DNA of 64,000 nucleotides from Flavobacterium cutihirudinis (GTDB lineage Bacteria; Bacteroidota; Bacteroidia; Flavobacteriales; Flavobacteriaceae): the NCBI RefSeq assembly GCF_003385895.1, contig NZ_QRDQ01000007.1, positions 62,001 to 126,000 on the forward strand, given 5' to 3'. The notes beneath the pieces are model-generated. The model ran no database searches. It was not told the DNA's origin and saw nothing but the letters and a program-made list of their open reading frames with translations. A program made the position numbers and the translations under genes. Below are positions 54,221 through 63,190 of this stretch, piece after piece. Each line of letters opens with the position of its first letter. The stretch's first letter is position 1.

Positions 54221-56416
54221 TTATAGTTTGCTATTTATTTGTGATTGATTTTTTGATGGTTGAAATTTTGGATGCCCAGTATAAGTATAAGCGAAACTCA
54301 CTAAGTCACTTGCTTTTTCAATGTTTTTTGTGACGCTGTCACCCATTCCGTGTCCCGATTCAAAGTCAGTAAAGAAAAGTATAGGATTATCAGATGTATT
54401 GGCATTTTGAAATGCTGCTGCAAATTTTGACGGTTGCCAGGCAATAACCCGCGGATCATTCATTCCTGCCGTAATTAATGTTGCCGGATATGCGGTTCCT
54501 TTTTTAATATGATGAAAGGAATCCATTTCCAGTAAAGCTTTAAATTCTACAGGATCTTTTACAGTTCCAAATTCGGGAATATTTGGTGGACCATTTGGAG
54601 CTATTTCTGATCGAATTGTATTGAATTCCCCAACTTGTGCAATGGCAGCTGCAAATAGATCAGGACGTTCAGTAATGGCTCTTCCAATTAAAATTCCGCC
54701 GGCACTTGCGCTCCAAATTGCAATTTTTTTGGATGACGTATATTTTTCCTGAATTAAATATTCGGCAGTTGCGATTAAATCCTTCCAGGTATTAGGTTTA
54801 GTTGTTTTGTAACCGGCTTTGTGCCAGGTTTCTCCCAATTCGCCGCCACCACGGACATGTGCAATAACATAAATTCCACCATAAGCACAATACGTCATAT
54901 TCATAGTGCTGAAATAAGGATCGATTGAAGCTCCGTATGCTCCGTATCCCATTATTAAAACGGGATTTTCTCCGTTGAGCTTGGTGTTTTTATTATATAT
55001 AAGAGAAACCGGAAGTTTTATACCATCATGAGAAGTAACTGTAATTTCTTTGGAAATAATATCTTTAAATTCGGGATATTCTATAGCTTTTGACAAAGGC
55101 TGATAAATAAAGTTATTTGTTTCCGGATTGTATAAGTAACGTTTTTTAGGCGAAGTCCAGCCAGTAAGCGTAATCCAGATTTCGCTTTTATTTTCGTTTA
55201 TATTTAAAAAAGATGCTGCGCCAGACTGAAATGGCAATTTTAGTTCAACGGGATTGGTTTTTTCTTTCGGTAAAAAATATACTTTCGCCTGAACTCCATT
55301 TACTGTAAGCGAATAATACAAGCCATCTTTTGTAAGAACAAAATCGGTAATATTTCCGTATTTCGATTCATTGATTACATTTGTTGCATTTTCGATTTCA
55401 GGATGTGCAATTGGAACTTTAATAATTTTGAAATTGGGTGCATTTTTAAAGGTTAAATAGTAAATGAATTCTTTGTCGACGTGATAATTAATAACTTCGT
55501 CTTTTTTGTCAACTAAGATTTTCCATTTTGCAGGCGAAAAATTATTTTTTAAGTCTGTGGTATATAACTTAATTCTGTTATCTACTGTTACAACTTGTCC
55601 GTAATTTTTACTTGAATTTTTATGAAAATAATTAAATGGAAATTCTTCTGCAGCGATGTTAAGTTCGGGATTAGTTGCGCTCGAAAAATATTCGATGTCT
55701 TTGTTTGCATCTTTTCCCACTTCGTGGTAATAAACTTTGGAGTTTAATAGTCTGTTAGGATCTGTAATATTTGAAGAATTTAACCTTGCATAAGTAAAAG
55801 AATTACCATCCGGAAGCCATGATGGAGAACTAAACCAGCACCGATCAATTACTTCAGGATAAACTTTACCATCACTGTTTATAATTAGTAATTCAGCATT
55901 TTCAGAACCGCTTGCAGCAATCTCTACAGCAACTTTATCTCCTTTTTCATTGGGTGTAATAGAACTGATATTGTAATTGGCTTTAGTGGATTTTTTATAA
56001 GTTTCGGGATCTAAAAGTAATTTTTCAGCTCCTTCGTAACCAATCCGTAAATATAATTTGCCGTTTTCTTCGTTGGCATTTCGTTTTAGATAAAAATAAT
56101 GATTGTTTTCAGTAATTTGCAGATCTGTGATGGTACTTTCTTTTCTGGTATCAAGCTCTTTAAGTTTTTTAATCAGATTTTGACGTTCTGGAACTTCATC
56201 TAATTTTGCGCGGGCATAATTAGCATTAGATTTCATCCAATTTACCACATTTGGATCTTCGAGATTTTCGAGATATTGGTATGCATCTTCTATTTTCTGC
56301 CCAAAATATTCATCAACAACAATTTTTTCTTTTGCGGGCTGAGGCTTAACTTGTCCGAAATTGTATACTATCGAACCCAAGAGAGAAGCAATAGTGAAAG
56401 TAAATTTAGTATTCAT
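54221..56416 (-). CDS. Prolyl oligopeptidase (peptidase family S9A)
   Basis: This 731-residue serine peptidase cleaves short peptides after proline. It has an N-terminal hydrophobic segment that may be a signal peptide (FTIASLLGSIVYNFG), placing it in the periplasm. An N-terminal seven-bladed propeller (~70-410) gates a C-terminal alpha/beta-hydrolase domain. Visible triad regions are the nucleophile serine in WSASAGGILIG, Asp in TAGMNDPRV, and His in FESGHGMGDS. RGGGELGETWHKAG is a strong family mark. Normal family length. The canonical GGSNGG is replaced by SASAGG, a common variant. Confidence 0.93.
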   Translation of the reverse strand: MNTKFTFTIASLLGSIVYNFGQVKPQPAKEKIVVDEYFGQKIEDAYQYLENLEDPNVVNWMKSNANYARAKLDEVPERQNLIKKLKELDTRKESTITDLQITENNHYFYLKRNANEENGKLYLRIGYEGAEKLLLDPETYKKSTKANYNISSITPNEKGDKVAVEIAASGSENAELLIINSDGKVYPEVIDRCWFSSPSWLPDGNSFTYARLNSSNITDPNRLLNSKVYYHEVGKDANKDIEYFSSATNPELNIAAEEFPFNYFHKNSSKNYGQVVTVDNRIKLYTTDLKNNFSPAKWKILVDKKDEVINYHVDKEFIYYLTFKNAPNFKIIKVPIAHPEIENATNVINESKYGNITDFVLTKDGLYYSLTVNGVQAKVYFLPKEKTNPVELKLPFQSGAASFLNINENKSEIWITLTGWTSPKKRYLYNPETNNFIYQPLSKAIEYPEFKDIISKEITVTSHDGIKLPVSLIYNKNTKLNGENPVLIMGYGAYGASIDPYFSTMNMTYCAYGGIYVIAHVRGGGELGETWHKAGYKTTKPNTWKDLIATAEYLIQEKYTSSKKIAIWSASAGGILIGRAITERPDLFAAAIAQVGEFNTIRSEIAPNGPPNIPEFGTVKDPVEFKALLEMDSFHHIKKGTAYPATLITAGMNDPRVIAWQPSKFAAAFQNANTSDNPILFFTDFESGHGMGDSVTKNIEKASDLVSFAYTYTGHPKFQPSKNQSQINSKL

Positions 56417-56520
56417 AATTTATCTAGTTTAAAAGAAAGGCTGAAATCCCAGATAGATTATGGATATGTAAATTTATACAATTATTTTAAGTAATTGATA
56501 TTTAAGTTGTTGTATTTTTT

Positions 56521-58512
56521 TTATGATAGCTGTTCCTGAAGCTTTTTAATATCATCGCGAAGTTTAGCAGCTTGCATAAAGTCTAATTCTTTTGCCGCTT
56601 TTTCCATTGATTTTCGTTTTTCACGAATCATTTTTTCCAATTCAGTTTTCGACATATACTTCGTTTCGGGTTCTGCTGCAGCTGGCAAAGTATGTCCTAA
56701 TTCGTATTCTACCAAAGGGTTTTTTGTAAACGCGCTGTCGATTTTTTTATTTAAAGCTTGTGGCGTAATGTTATTTGCAGTGTTGAAATTGATTTGTTTT
56801 GTTCTTCTGTAATTGGTTTCATCAATTGTTCTTTGCATGCTGGCCGTTATTTTATCGGCATACATAATGGCTTTTCCATTTAAATTTCTTGCGGCACGTC
56901 CAATGGTTTGGGTCAAAGATCTGTGGTTTCTTAAAAAACCTTCTTTATCGGCATCAAGAATGGCGACTAATGAAACTTCTGGTAAATCTAGACCTTCACG
57001 AAGTAAGTTTACCCCAATTAAAACATCAAAAATACCTTTTCGTAAATCCTGCATAATTTCAATACGTTCCAAAGTATCAACTTCCGAATGGATATAACGA
57101 CAGCGAATGTTCACTTTTGTCAAATATTTGGCTAATTCTTCGGCCATTCTTTTTGTTAAAGTCGTTACCAAAACACGTTCGTCTAATTCGCATCGAACCT
57201 GAATTTCTTCTATCAAATCATCAATTTGATTTAAACTTGGACGAACTTCAATAATAGGATCCAACAATCCGGTTGGACGAATAATTTGCTCGACATAAAT
57301 TCCGTCCGATTTCTGTAACTCATAATCGGCAGGAGTTGCTGAAACATAGATAACTTGATTTTGCAAGGCTTCAAATTCTTCAAATTTTAATGGACGGTTG
57401 TCCATAGCTGCAGGGAGTCGGAAACCATATTCGACCAGGTTTTCTTTACGACTTCTATCACCTCCATACATGGCATGAACTTGAGAAACCGTAACGTGGC
57501 TTTCGTCAACAACCATTAAAAAATCACTCGGAAAATAATCTAATAAACAGAAAGGTCGTGTTCCGGCTTCTCGTCCGTCAAGATAGCGGGAATAATTTTC
57601 AATTCCGGAACAATAACCTAATTCCCGAATCATTTCTAAATCGAAATTAGTTCTTTCTTCCAGACGTTTGGCTTCCAGATGTTTGCCTATTTCTTTAAAA
57701 TAATCAACTTGTTTTACTAAATCCTGCTGAATCTGCCAAATAGCACCTTGCAAAACTTCAGGTGAAGTCACAAACATATTGGCTGGATAAATTGTAAGTC
57801 TTTTGAATTTTTCAATAACCTGGGAAGTTTTAGCATCAAATGATTCAATTTCTTCGATTTCATCTCCAAAAAAATGAATTCGATAGGCATCATCAGCATA
57901 ACTTGGATATACTTCGACCGTGTCGCCTTTGATTCTGAATGTTCCCGGATTAAAATCGGCTTCTGTTCTGGCGTACAAACTCTGAACTAAACTATGCAAT
58001 AATTTTGTTCTCGAAATAACCTGATCCCTTGTGATTTCAATTACATTCTTCTGAAATTCGACAGGATTTCCAATACCATACAAACAAGAAACGGAAGCGA
58101 CTACCAAAACATCGCGGCGGCCTGAAAGTAGGGAAGAAGTAGTGCTTAAACGCATTTTTTCTAATTCTTCATTGATAGATAAATCTTTCTCAATAAAAAC
58201 TCCGGTTACAGGCATAAAAGCTTCCGGCTGATAATAATCGTAATAAGAAACAAAATATTCAACAGCATTGTTTGGGAAAAACTGCTTGAATTCTGAATAT
58301 AATTGTGCCGCCAAAGTTTTATTATGTGCTAAAACCAAAGTAGGGCGCTGTACTTCTTGAATAACATTTGCAACAGTAAAAGTTTTACCAGATCCTGTAA
58401 CTCCCAATAAAGTTTGATATTTTTCTCCATCGACTACGCCTTGTGCTAGTTTTTGTATGGCTTGAGGCTGATCTCCTTTTGGACTATATTCTGAGGATAC
58501 TTGAAAATTCAT
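56521..58512 (-). CDS. uvrB: Excinuclease ABC subunit B
   Basis: This DNA-damage recognition helicase of nucleotide excision repair has 663 residues. Walker A is GVTGSGKT at 37-44, the beta-hairpin region is YYDYYQPEAFMP, a DESH box is present in VVDESHVTV, helicase motif VI is QTIGRAARN, and the C-terminal UVR domain (KAAKELDFMQAAKLRDDI) binds UvrC. Standard length with all motifs. It is monocistronic; a 428 bp repeat-filled gap lies upstream. Confidence 0.97.
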   Translation of the reverse strand: MNFQVSSEYSPKGDQPQAIQKLAQGVVDGEKYQTLLGVTGSGKTFTVANVIQEVQRPTLVLAHNKTLAAQLYSEFKQFFPNNAVEYFVSYYDYYQPEAFMPVTGVFIEKDLSINEELEKMRLSTTSSLLSGRRDVLVVASVSCLYGIGNPVEFQKNVIEITRDQVISRTKLLHSLVQSLYARTEADFNPGTFRIKGDTVEVYPSYADDAYRIHFFGDEIEEIESFDAKTSQVIEKFKRLTIYPANMFVTSPEVLQGAIWQIQQDLVKQVDYFKEIGKHLEAKRLEERTNFDLEMIRELGYCSGIENYSRYLDGREAGTRPFCLLDYFPSDFLMVVDESHVTVSQVHAMYGGDRSRKENLVEYGFRLPAAMDNRPLKFEEFEALQNQVIYVSATPADYELQKSDGIYVEQIIRPTGLLDPIIEVRPSLNQIDDLIEEIQVRCELDERVLVTTLTKRMAEELAKYLTKVNIRCRYIHSEVDTLERIEIMQDLRKGIFDVLIGVNLLREGLDLPEVSLVAILDADKEGFLRNHRSLTQTIGRAARNLNGKAIMYADKITASMQRTIDETNYRRTKQINFNTANNITPQALNKKIDSAFTKNPLVEYELGHTLPAAAEPETKYMSKTELEKMIREKRKSMEKAAKELDFMQAAKLRDDIKKLQEQLS

Positions 58513-58621
58513 TTCTTACTGATGAAAGATTAGTTTTGTAAAGATACGAAGTTTGAATTCTATAAAAAAGCTAAATAGGATTGCCATGAATTACACGGAT
58601 TTTCATGAATTATTTTATGGT

Positions 58622-58932
58622 GTAGTCCCTACGGGACATTCGTTTTGGACGATATTTTTTCTACCGATATTAAATTCCTAACGGAATATTTTATAGCAAT
58701 TTGACAAATAAATTTTGTTTTTGACTAATATTAAACTACAAATAAGATATCTCGTAGCGTTTTGATCGATATTTTTCCGGCAGATATTTTCTTCCGACAT
58801 TAAACTTTTAAATGAATATTCCGCTAGAATCTAATTTTCATCAAATTACTCCGTTAGGAGTTTAATATCGGTAGAAAATATCGGTAGAAAAAAATGTTTT
58901 CACACAACAAAATTGTCCCGTAGGGACTACAC
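58622..58932. repeat. Long inverted-repeat element, copy 2
   Basis: It fills most of the gap between uvrB and the lipoprotein hydrolase gene. Outer arms: AGTCCCTACGGGACA at both ends (58624 and 58917, inverted). Inner arms: CTACCGATATTAAATTCCTA (58661-58680) inverted near 58851-58875, with a short extra TATCGGTAGAAA copy on the right. Central DNA holds degenerate, decayed copies of the same words. The architecture matches copy 1 at 8824-9157. Confidence 0.75.
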
Positions 58933-58940
58933 ATTGTACA

Positions 58941-59885
58941 TTATTGTAAAAAATCACTAATCTTATCATTCACAATTTGCGATTGATCTATGGATAAAAA
59001 ATGCCCCGCATCCTTAATTGTTTCGGTTTTACTGTGAATTAGATGTTTTTTTGCCCGTTCTAAACTGTCTTCCGAATTTATAACATCATGATCGCCAATT
59101 AAAACCAATACCGGATTTTGAATCGATTCTAATTCTTTATCTGAAAAAGGTGTCATTTTAAGCATGCTAGAATTAGATTTAGCATATTTATTGGCTAAAT
59201 AAAATTGTCTGTTATAAATAGAGCTAATTTTTTCCGGATGGGTAGAAAATGTTTTTAATGTTTTGCTGAATTTCTTTTCACTTGGGAAAAGTTTTAAAAG
59301 TAAGGCAGAAGATGTTTTTCTGGGTTTATCGATAAATTTAAAGGTTTGTGCTGGACTTAGCAGTACAATTTTATCAATTGAATTGTTTTTTTGAACCGCT
59401 AATAATGTTGCAATCCAGCCTCCGCGTGAAGCGCCGACAATATCAAATTTCTTTAATTTATAATGATTGAAAATTTCGTTATAGCAAACCACAATATCTT
59501 CAGATGAAAGCGATTTTGCTGTTAAAGTAGATTTATTGGGTTCCATCAAAAAATCGATGGCATAAATGCGATGATTTTTGGCTAAAGTTTTAATGTTTGG
59601 ATACCACATCGTAGAACTGGCGTCCATACCGTGAAGTAGCACAAGATCTTTTCCGCTTTTTGGCCCTGCAATAATAACGTGAGCGATCCCAAAAGTGGTT
59701 TTTACATCTTCTTCTGTGTATGGAATTTCATAAAGCTTTAAAGCTTTATCGTAAGAAGCAATGTAATTTTGTTTGTCGCTTTTGGTTTTAAAAACATAAT
59801 CTTCAAATTTGGTTTCTTTTGAAGATCCGCAACCAGCAAGTAGTATAATAAGGAATAAACCAACGAACGTTTTTGAAGTACTCAT
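58941..59885 (-). CDS. Alpha/beta-hydrolase lipoprotein
   Basis: This 314-residue protein starts at the ATG at 59885; a TTG three codons upstream is weaker. The lipobox ends at Cys19 (IILLAGC), followed by GSSKETKFED, so it is lipid-anchored in the envelope. Hydrolase features: LVLLHGMDASSTMWYPNIKT (oxyanion HG), nucleophile elbow VGASRGGW, an acid in LVLIGDHDVIN and His in IKDAGHFLSID. It resembles haloperoxidase/esterase-type lipases; the substrate is unknown. No operon partner. Confidence 0.85.
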   Translation of the reverse strand: MSTSKTFVGLFLIILLAGCGSSKETKFEDYVFKTKSDKQNYIASYDKALKLYEIPYTEEDVKTTFGIAHVIIAGPKSGKDLVLLHGMDASSTMWYPNIKTLAKNHRIYAIDFLMEPNKSTLTAKSLSSEDIVVCYNEIFNHYKLKKFDIVGASRGGWIATLLAVQKNNSIDKIVLLSPAQTFKFIDKPRKTSSALLLKLFPSEKKFSKTLKTFSTHPEKISSIYNRQFYLANKYAKSNSSMLKMTPFSDKELESIQNPVLVLIGDHDVINSEDSLERAKKHLIHSKTETIKDAGHFLSIDQSQIVNDKISDFLQ

Positions 59886-59962
59886 AAAATTCAATTTAAT
59901 TTAAAGGTACAACAATCTAATTTCGAAGAAGTTTCAAAATTTTTATCTAAAATATCAAAATT

Positions 59963-60199
59963 TTAAGATTCAGTACTTTTTGACGTCAGATAATAAATCT
60001 GCACAAATGCTAAAATTGCATTAGGGATAATCACGGGCCAAAGCCATTGATTGAAATCTCTATAATCATTTAAAAATACACCATAAATGACAAAGCAGAT
60101 ACAGCCAAACATATTAATGAACCGAATTGCTCTTAGGTTTTTCAATAAAAATCCTCCAACAATAAAAACAGATGCGAGATAACCAACATATTCTGCCAT
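59963..60199 (-). CDS. Small membrane protein, YgjV/PnuC-like length, unknown
   Basis: This 78-residue integral membrane protein starts at the ATG at 60199 (MAEYVGYLASVFIVGGFLLK). Three hydrophobic helices (about 5-20, 28-45 and 50-70) with the pattern RFINMFGCICFVIYGVFLND resemble the YgjV-type inner-membrane proteins. Function unknown. TAGTTTTG on the minus strand at 60245-60238 is a plausible -7 box. Confidence 0.68.
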   Translation of the reverse strand: MAEYVGYLASVFIVGGFLLKNLRAIRFINMFGCICFVIYGVFLNDYRDFNQWLWPVIIPNAILAFVQIYYLTSKSTES

Positions 60200-60290
60200 A
60201 GTCTTGATATTAAATAGTTTAAATAAATGTAGCAAAACAAAACTATATAATCAAGAGTTGGAGCTTAAAATCAAGAATGCTAAAATGAAC

Positions 60291-60593
60291 TTATAACTTT
60301 TTAGGATTTCGACTTGTGTGTCGAATTCTTAGAATGTGAATTTCCTTTAAAGTTATTTTGTATGAGATGCGATAATTATAAATTTCATAAGCGCGGTAAT
60401 TTATATGATTTGGAATTTTTAATTCATCCAATTCGTATATTTCCCAATTTGTACCTAGAATTGAAACTGAGTTATAAAGAGAATCAATTATTTTATCCGG
60501 AATGTTTTTGCTTTTAGTTTCTTTAAATAAATAGAAGTAAATTTTTTCAAGCTGCCTTAAAGAAGTTTTGGACCAAATTATTTTTTTTTCCAT
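60291..60593 (-). CDS. RelE/ParE-type toxin
   Basis: This 100-residue toxin of the RelE/ParE superfamily has KIIWSKTSLRQLEKIYFYLF at the N-terminus and NYRAYEIYNYRISYKI with the C-terminal ILRIRHTSRNPKKL. RelE members cut ribosome-bound mRNA and ParE members poison gyrase; the sequence does not settle which. The gene overlaps its antitoxin by 16 bases, the classic antitoxin-first arrangement. Confidence 0.8.
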   Translation of the reverse strand: MEKKIIWSKTSLRQLEKIYFYLFKETKSKNIPDKIIDSLYNSVSILGTNWEIYELDELKIPNHINYRAYEIYNYRISYKITLKEIHILRIRHTSRNPKKL

Positions 60594-60808
60594 TGTTCTA
60601 TTTTATTCTTGGCATCATCATGAGAATAAAAATTACCTTTTTCAATATCCTCTTCTGCAACTTTTAGCTCATTATTGTATTGTTCCAAATATTCTTTAGG
60701 AGAAGTTTTTCGACTGTCTAAAATCGTTTTTAATGCTGATAAAAAAGTATCATCATCAATCTTTTCGATTTCAGAAATCAGGATATTTTTGAGCTGAAGG
60801 GTATTCAT
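60578..60808 (-). CDS. Antitoxin of the RelE/ParE-type module
   Basis: This 76-residue charged, helical protein (TLQLKNILISEIEKIDDDTF; KEYLEQYNNELKVAEEDIEK) precedes the toxin gene and overlaps its start. It shows no clear ribbon-helix-helix signature; the fold is inferred as helical with an acidic C-terminal neutralising segment, as in related flavobacterial antitoxins. It probably represses its own promoter with the toxin. Confidence 0.72.
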   Translation of the reverse strand: MNTLQLKNILISEIEKIDDDTFLSALKTILDSRKTSPKEYLEQYNNELKVAEEDIEKGNFYSHDDAKNKIEQWKKK

Positions 60809-60866
60809 AATACTATAATTTACTCGAAGTTACAAAACAAAATTTAATATGAAGACTTAATAATTC

Positions 60867-61817
60867 TTAAAGTTTCCATGATTTTTGTTGTACTTCACTT
60901 AAAAAAGACCAAGCCACGATACGACTGTTTTTTTGCCCTTGCGACATTTCAATTGTTTTTACTGAAACGGCATTTACTTTTTTTAATATTTTGTAAATAG
61001 AAGAAAGATTTTCGTGTTTTGAAACCAAAGTTGTAAACCACAAACATTGTGAGGTGTATTTTGCACTTTCGTAAATCATTTGTGTAACAAATCCAATTTC
61101 GCCGCCGTTGCACCATAATTCAGCATTATGACCGCCAAAATTCAGAACAGGATTTGTGCTTCTCTTTTCTTTTAGATTGGAAACTTTTCTTGAAGCGCTT
61201 TTGTTCGCTTCTTCTGCGGAAGCATGAAAAGGAGGATTGCACATCGTAAAAGTGAATCGGTCTTCGGGAATAATAATGTTTTTGAAAATAAAACGAGATT
61301 CAGTTTGTTGTTGTAAACTAATCGCATCAATTAATTTCGGATTGTTTTCAATAATTTTACTGCAGTTTTCAATTGCTTTTTTGTCGATATCCGTACCAAC
61401 AAAACTCCAATTGTAAATAGCGTTTCCTAAAATTGGATAAATGAGATTGGCACCAGTACCGATATCTAATCCTAAAACAGAATTTCCTTGCGGAATTTGA
61501 TTGTTGTTGCTTTCAGCTAATAAATCGGCGATGTAATGAATATAGTCTGCTCTTCCAGGGATTGGCGGGCAAAGATAATTTTTCGGAATATCCCAGTTTT
61601 GAATATCATAATAGGTCTGCAATAAAGCTTTATTTAAAGCCTTTACAGCAAGTGGATTACTGAAATCAATGGTTTCGATTCCGTATTTGTTTATAGAAAC
61701 AAACGCTTTTAATTCGGGACAATTTTTAATAAGAAGTTCAAAATCATATCGTGAGCGATGCAGATTTCTTGGATGTAAATTGTCTTTTTGTGAATTATCG
61801 TTTGCTTTCATTTTCAT
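60867..61817 (-). CDS. rlmF: 23S rRNA (adenine-1618-N6)-methyltransferase
   Basis: This 316-residue SAM-dependent methyltransferase modifies A1618 of 23S rRNA. It has LHPRNLHRSRYDFELLIKN, the SAM motif I GLDIGTGANLIYP near 122-134, the catalytic MCNPPFHAS (NPPF) near 190, and SRKVSNLKEKRSTNPVLNFG-type substrate-binding text. Normal length. TATCTTTG on the minus strand at 61835-61828 lies just before the start and is probably its promoter. Confidence 0.92.
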   Translation of the reverse strand: MKMKANDNSQKDNLHPRNLHRSRYDFELLIKNCPELKAFVSINKYGIETIDFSNPLAVKALNKALLQTYYDIQNWDIPKNYLCPPIPGRADYIHYIADLLAESNNNQIPQGNSVLGLDIGTGANLIYPILGNAIYNWSFVGTDIDKKAIENCSKIIENNPKLIDAISLQQQTESRFIFKNIIIPEDRFTFTMCNPPFHASAEEANKSASRKVSNLKEKRSTNPVLNFGGHNAELWCNGGEIGFVTQMIYESAKYTSQCLWFTTLVSKHENLSSIYKILKKVNAVSVKTIEMSQGQKNSRIVAWSFLSEVQQKSWKL

Positions 61818-61878
61818 AGATTTCGTGCAAAGATAGGTATTCCTTTATTAGAAAAGTTCATTATGAAACCGATTGCCC

Positions 61879-61957
61879 TAGCCCTGATGGGAGCGGCATC
61901 CTTTTGTGGCGGGGTTCGCCGCAAAAGATATAGCGGACAGCAGGTATCAGCTCCTAA
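61879..61957. repeat. Dispersed palindromic element, copy E
   Basis: Reverse orientation: TAGCCCTGATGGGAGCGG at one end and CAGCTCCTAA at the other; CATCCTTTTG pairs with CAAAAGATAT; tip GTGGCG...CGCCGC. It sits between rlmF and thiN, both on the minus strand. Confidence 0.7.
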
Positions 61958-61980
61958 TTTTTTAACTTCTTAGAATGACA

Positions 61981-62643
61981 TTAATCAAAACATTCCATCA
62001 ATAAAAGATCACCTTGAAGATGTGAGATTGTTACAAGTCCGTCTTGTTCAACAGAATTACTACTTCCTGTTCTGTAACCCATTGTGAGCGTATCGTTTTG
62101 TAATTCGTATTTCAAATTGGTGGAATAAATTCCGTTTACAACACCAATTGGAATAAGTGAAATTGGCGTTTTTGCCGTATACCATTTTTCGAATTTCGTT
62201 GGCAGTAAGAATATTTTTGAGTGATCGTCAAGAATAACAATTTTCAGTAAATTGCGATAACGAACAATATTAGTAAGGTTTGTAATAGTGTGATCGGCGC
62301 GTCTTCCGGTTGCCCAAACTACATTTACGGCCGGAATTTTTCTTTCGATTAAATAATCAAATGCTTTTTCTAAATCTGTTTTATTTTGATCTGGCGTATG
62401 AATAATTTCTATTGGATATTGTGAAGTTTTATAGATTTCTGGATCAAAACCACGGTCAAAATCTCCCAAAAGCACATCGACTTTTATGCCTAATTCAATA
62501 ACACGTTCAATTGCAGAATCAAGAACTACAACAAGTGGCGACCATTCTAGCAATTGCCCTAATAATTCGGGATTGCAGGCCGCGCCATTGGCAATTATTA
62601 AAGCAGGTTCCTGATCGTCGCGAACTATATGGTGTGATGACAT
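61981..62643 (-). CDS. thiN: Thiamine pyrophosphokinase
   Basis: This 220-residue cytoplasmic enzyme converts thiamine and ATP to thiamine pyrophosphate and AMP. It has LLGDFDRGFDPE (nucleotide site near 62-70), TPDQNKTDLEKAFDYLIERK, and ATGRRADHTITNLTNIVRY with the conserved RxDHxxxN motif. The length matches the family. It is in its own transcription unit. Confidence 0.88.
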   Translation of the reverse strand: MSSHHIVRDDQEPALIIANGAACNPELLGQLLEWSPLVVVLDSAIERVIELGIKVDVLLGDFDRGFDPEIYKTSQYPIEIIHTPDQNKTDLEKAFDYLIERKIPAVNVVWATGRRADHTITNLTNIVRYRNLLKIVILDDHSKIFLLPTKFEKWYTAKTPISLIPIGVVNGIYSTNLKYELQNDTLTMGYRTGSSNSVEQDGLVTISHLQGDLLLMECFD

Positions 62644-62734
62644 GTGAGTTTTTTTGAATGTATTGCAAAGAAAGAGATTTTTGATTTCTGATTAACGATT
62701 TTTGATCTTAGAATTTTTAAATAAATCGAAAATC

Positions 62735-63178
62735 TTAAATAATGAGTCTTCGATGATAATTAATTTGTCCTAAATGATAGGCCAAATGTGTTGAGAGATG
62801 AATAAGAAAAAAGCCGGTTGTCATTTCTTTTTCAAAAACTATTTGGGGATAAATCGCTTCTAAATCAGTTTCAGTTAAAGAATCAAGTGCATTATTTACA
62901 ATAATAATTGTTTCTTCAATTTTATTGATTAGTTCTTTTTTAGGTATATCTTTTAAAGAAAATTCTAAAGGACGGTTTCGGATATAACCTGTTTTTCCAA
63001 TTTCTGCTCCAATATAAGTGTTGAGATTTCCAATTAAATGCAGACAAAGATTTCCTGCCGAATTGGAGATATTTTTATCAATTTTCCAAATCTGACTTTC
63101 GTTTTGGTAGGATTCGATTTCGAGTTTTAATTTATTGAGATCTCGATTATAAAGTGATTTTAGCGTTTCAATCAGCAT
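62735..63178 (-). CDS. DinB-family protein
   Basis: This 147-residue protein has a four-helix DinB/YfiT-type fold: NSAGNLCLHLIGNLNTYIGA with an early His, and STHLAYHLGQINYHRRLI at the C-terminus with the late HxxxHxxxxxxH-like ligands. It probably binds metal; its enzymatic activity is unknown. Located 12 bases downstream of the membrane-protein gene on the same strand, so they may share a transcript. Confidence 0.82.
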   Translation of the reverse strand: MLIETLKSLYNRDLNKLKLEIESYQNESQIWKIDKNISNSAGNLCLHLIGNLNTYIGAEIGKTGYIRNRPLEFSLKDIPKKELINKIEETIIIVNNALDSLTETDLEAIYPQIVFEKEMTTGFFLIHLSTHLAYHLGQINYHRRLII

Positions 63179-63190
63179 AATGTTTTTTTA

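Noticed and set aside
62644..62734. TPP riboswitch near thiN
   Set aside because: Short AT-rich gap with no CUGAGA-type core; thiN itself is not normally riboswitch-controlled here.
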